Shown in pieces: positions 62,147-64,000 of a DNA stretch of 64,000 nucleotides. Under the pieces are notes generated by a model. The model was not told the DNA's origin. It did not search any database and saw only the letters and a list, made by a program, of their open reading frames with translations. The DNA is from an uncultured Flavobacteriales bacterium (GTDB lineage Bacteria; Bacteroidota; Bacteroidia; Flavobacteriales_D; Parvicellaceae), in the NCBI GenBank assembly GCA_943788755.1, contig CALSRM010000001.1:310001-374000 (forward strand), given 5' to 3'. The position numbers and the translations under genes were made by a program. Numbering within the stretch: the first letter of the stretch is position 1; each line of letters opens with the position of its first letter.

Positions 62147-62454
62147 TGTTAACTGGATGGAAGAAAAAATATGATATTGTTTGGGTTGGTCTAATTTTAG
62201 GTTTTATTTTGCCCCCATTAGGTTTCCTTTTGTCAAAGTATGTCAAAAGCCCTAATAGTAGTTATGAGAATTATTGGCAATTGTTTTTAGACTCTTCATT
62301 AGAAATTAATAAAGAGATTCTAATTTTTAGTTTATTACCGAGCATGCTTGCATTTTACTTTTTATTCTTTTTGTTTAAAATGGATGTTGCTGCTAAAGGA
62401 CTTGTGGGTGTTACACTTTTTGTAGCTGGACTTTCGTTCTTGTTTTTGTTTTAA
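62143..62454 (+). CDS. Small three-helix inner-membrane protein
   Basis: 103 aa from the ATG that overlaps the surE stop by four bases (an ATG nine bases earlier is also possible). Helices: IVWVGLILGFILPPLGFLLS, ILIFSLLPSMLAFYFLFFLF and LVGVTLFVAGLSFLFLF. I recall a small membrane gene between surE and lpxB in related genomes; function unknown. Ends nine bases before lpxB. Confidence 0.7.
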   Translation: MMLTGWKKKYDIVWVGLILGFILPPLGFLLSKYVKSPNSSYENYWQLFLDSSLEINKEILIFSLLPSMLAFYFLFFLFKMDVAAKGLVGVTLFVAGLSFLFLF

Positions 62455-62463
62455 CTATTTCCA

Positions 62464-63609
62464 TTGAGTAAATACTACATCATAGCAGGAGAGGCATCCG
62501 GAGATTTACATGGAGCTAACTTAATTAAAGAAATTAAGAAGTTGGATTCGAATGCAACTTTCAGGTTTTGGGGTGGAGACCTAATGGAAGAGCAAGGTGT
62601 AGAACTGGTTAAGCATTATAGAGACCTAGCTTTTATGGGGTTTTTAGAGGTGATTAGAAATATTCGAACTATACTGGGGAATTTGAAGTTTTGTAAAGAA
62701 GATATTCTTGATTACAAGCCAGATGCAGTTATCTTTATTGATTATCCAGGTTTCAACCTTCGTATCGCAGAGTTTGTTCATACTAATAAAATCCCTACTT
62801 TATATTATGTGTCACCGCAAGTTTGGGCCTGGAAACAATCAAGAGTAGAGAAAATAAAAAAGGTGGTAGATAAGATGTTTGTTATTTTGCCTTTTGAAAA
62901 AGATTTTTACAAAAAATTCGACTATGATGTTTCGTTTGTGGGGCACCCATTAATTGATGCTATAGAGCAATTCAAAGAAAAGGCAATATCAAAACAGGCT
63001 TTTTGCGAAAAGTACGGATTGAATGAAAAGCCAATAATTGCGCTTCTTCCTGGAAGCAGGAGTCAGGAGATTGAAAAGAAATTGCCGATAATGTTATCTG
63101 TAGTTTTAAAATACGAAGAGTATCAATTTGTAATTGCCGGCGCCCCCTCAAGATCCAATGAGTATTATGCTCCATTTTTAGCAAAGGAAAATGTGCACGT
63201 AGTCGTAAACGATACGTATAATTTATTGAATACCTCTCATGCTGCTTTGGTCACTTCGGGAACTGCCACGCTCGAAACAGCGTTATTTAAAGTACCTCAG
63301 GTAGTTTGTTATAAATCGAGTGCTTTCTCCTATAGAATTGCAAAGTTATTAATTGGAAAAAGAATTAAATTCATTTCATTGGTAAATTTAATAGTTGGTA
63401 AAGAAATTGTTAAAGAACTTATCCAGAGTAAATTGACAGAAATTAACTTAAAGAAAGAATTAGGAGTTATCCTTTCCACAGAAGGACGAGAAAACATGGT
63501 AAAAGAGTACCAATTACTTGAGGATACGTGTGGAGGCACGGGAGCATCCTTCAATACTGCGAATGAAATGTTGAAAACTCTGGAAGAACTCAATAGAAGC
63601 AGACACTAA
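62464..63609 (+). CDS. lpxB: Lipid-A-disaccharide synthase
   Basis: 381 aa from a TTG; the sequence is then MSKYYIIAGEASGDLHGANL, the expected N-terminus, and no ATG lies in frame before it. Joins UDP-diacylglucosamine and lipid X in lipid A synthesis on the inner face of the inner membrane. FIDYPGFNLRIAEF, YYVSPQVWAWKQSRVEKIKK and LALLPGSRSQE-type text (IIALLPGSRSQEIEKKLP), VTSGTATLETALF are all present. GT19 family. Confidence 0.95.
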   Translation: MSKYYIIAGEASGDLHGANLIKEIKKLDSNATFRFWGGDLMEEQGVELVKHYRDLAFMGFLEVIRNIRTILGNLKFCKEDILDYKPDAVIFIDYPGFNLRIAEFVHTNKIPTLYYVSPQVWAWKQSRVEKIKKVVDKMFVILPFEKDFYKKFDYDVSFVGHPLIDAIEQFKEKAISKQAFCEKYGLNEKPIIALLPGSRSQEIEKKLPIMLSVVLKYEEYQFVIAGAPSRSNEYYAPFLAKENVHVVVNDTYNLLNTSHAALVTSGTATLETALFKVPQVVCYKSSAFSYRIAKLLIGKRIKFISLVNLIVGKEIVKELIQSKLTEINLKKELGVILSTEGRENMVKEYQLLEDTCGGTGASFNTANEMLKTLEELNRSRH

Positions 63610-63615
63610 AGGAGT

Positions 63616-63623
63616 TAATTTTG
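63616..63623 (+). promoter_or_regulatory. Possible -7 box (TAATTTTG) at the next gene
   Basis: Exact TAnnTTTG in the 20-bp gap after lpxB, six bases before the next ATG. No -33 TTG at the right distance, so this could be chance within an operon. Confidence 0.25.
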
Positions 63624-63629
63624 CTTGTT

Positions 63630-64000
63630 ATGAAAAATATTGTAATAATATTATTATTTGTGTTTATTAGTCAGCCAATGTTTGCTGATAAGGAAATAAT
63701 GGATATTGGTGTTTTTAGAAATGTAAAAACATCACATATATTGTTTAACTATTTGGATGATAGTTATTCCTTTCATTCAGAATCAGGCACATTCTTTACT
63801 TTAAATAAAGGAGAATCCGTAAGGATACAGAACAAAAATGGTGAAATTCGAATTAAACAGGGCGACGTTGAAATTGGTACTTACAAGGAAGTATACATTA
63901 AAAGAAGTCATGAAGGTGGAGCTTTTAAAATTAAATGCCTGAGTCCTTCATCTAGAGAAAGAAAATATCAAGGAAATTTAAAAATATTAGCGGAAGGCAA
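63630..64000 (+). CDS. Start of a probable SpoIID/LytB-domain protein (partial)
   Basis: 123 codons to the window end, frame still open. Signal peptide MKNIVIILLFVFISQPMFA, then IGVFRNVKTSHILFNYLDDS and YQGNLKILAEG. The order of an N-terminal beta region and the closing YQGNLKI-type text is what precedes the SpoIID core in Bacteroidota, and the surE-lpxB neighbourhood often contains such a gene. The SpoIID core itself lies beyond the window, so the call is tentative. Confidence 0.55.
   Translation, partial: MKNIVIILLFVFISQPMFADKEIMDIGVFRNVKTSHILFNYLDDSYSFHSESGTFFTLNKGESVRIQNKNGEIRIKQGDVEIGTYKEVYIKRSHEGGAFKIKCLSPSSRERKYQGNLKILAEG

Noticed and set aside
1-64000. tRNA, rRNA, CRISPR, insertion sequences, prophage, replication origin
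   Set aside because: No cloverleaf-like text, no regularly spaced repeat, no transposase or integrase and no DnaA-box cluster were seen in any gap.

Overview
The window is 64 kb of AT-rich chromosome from a Bacteroidota bacterium, most likely Flavobacteriales and close to the Crocinitomicaceae/Salibacteraceae type. This is inferred from content. Four proteins end in type IX secretion (T9SS) sorting domains, and one carries SprB repeats. The primary sigma factor is the short Bacteroidota form (287 aa). Also present are a LytS-type kinase with a two-component-regulator propeller, BshC, and many lipoproteins with a cysteine near residue 20. Starts lack Shine-Dalgarno sites, and several intergenic regions carry the Bacteroidota promoter pattern (TTG about 17-23 nt before TAnnTTTG). 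I found no tRNA, rRNA, CRISPR array, prophage or transposase. Most of the window is ordinary core chromosome.

Layout. 1-3.7 kb: the end of a DUF5686-type outer-membrane protein and a T9SS-exported trypsin-like protease whose frame is broken twice. 4-7.7 kb: pyrR-pyrB, a STAS protein, a T9SS protein and ribonuclease Z. 8-11.4 kb: a DUF4878-like lipoprotein and an overlapping molybdate operon (modA, di-Mop protein, modB, modC). 11.5-14.8 kb: a REP-like palindrome, a propeller histidine kinase and a coupled small protein. 14.9-23 kb: uvrB, a lipoprotein/secreted-protein pair, a HAD protein, GAPDH with an N-terminal extension, rpoD and an HtrA protease. 23.1-25.8 kb: dapF, an unknown protein, a GNAT enzyme and a secreted protein. 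26.2-32.7 kb: a split M16 peptidase pair, two small membrane proteins and ComEC. 32.7-37.7 kb: envelope proteins, one with a third frame break, a lipoprotein/DUF2490 pair and a T9SS choice-of-anchor-B protein. 37.8-42.4 kb: a TerB-ABCG fusion transporter, then a second copy of the lipoprotein/secreted-protein pair. 42.8-50.4 kb: pfkA, priA, a divergent Nramp-like transporter and bshC. 50.4-59.6 kb: selO, a lipoprotein esterase, a possible nuclease-fold protein, an FKBP isomerase, a DMT permease, DUF2237, a T9SS cupredoxin, GNAT and envelope proteins. 59.6-64 kb: a MuiA/DUF4139 protein, then surE, a membrane protein, lpxB and the start of a probable SpoIID/LytB protein.

Points of most interest. 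(1) A two-gene module, lipoprotein then small secreted beta-rich protein, occurs twice about 24 kb apart in the same order and strand; this is the best candidate here for an undescribed system. (2) The TerB-ABCG fusion has a CxxC motif and a large charged insertion. (3) The Nramp-like carrier lacks the DPGN and MPH metal motifs. (4) Three genes each read through only if single extra bases are removed. (5) Terminators and promoters are packed against start codons, which suggests leaderless mRNAs. All functional calls come from reading motifs by eye; no database search was run.
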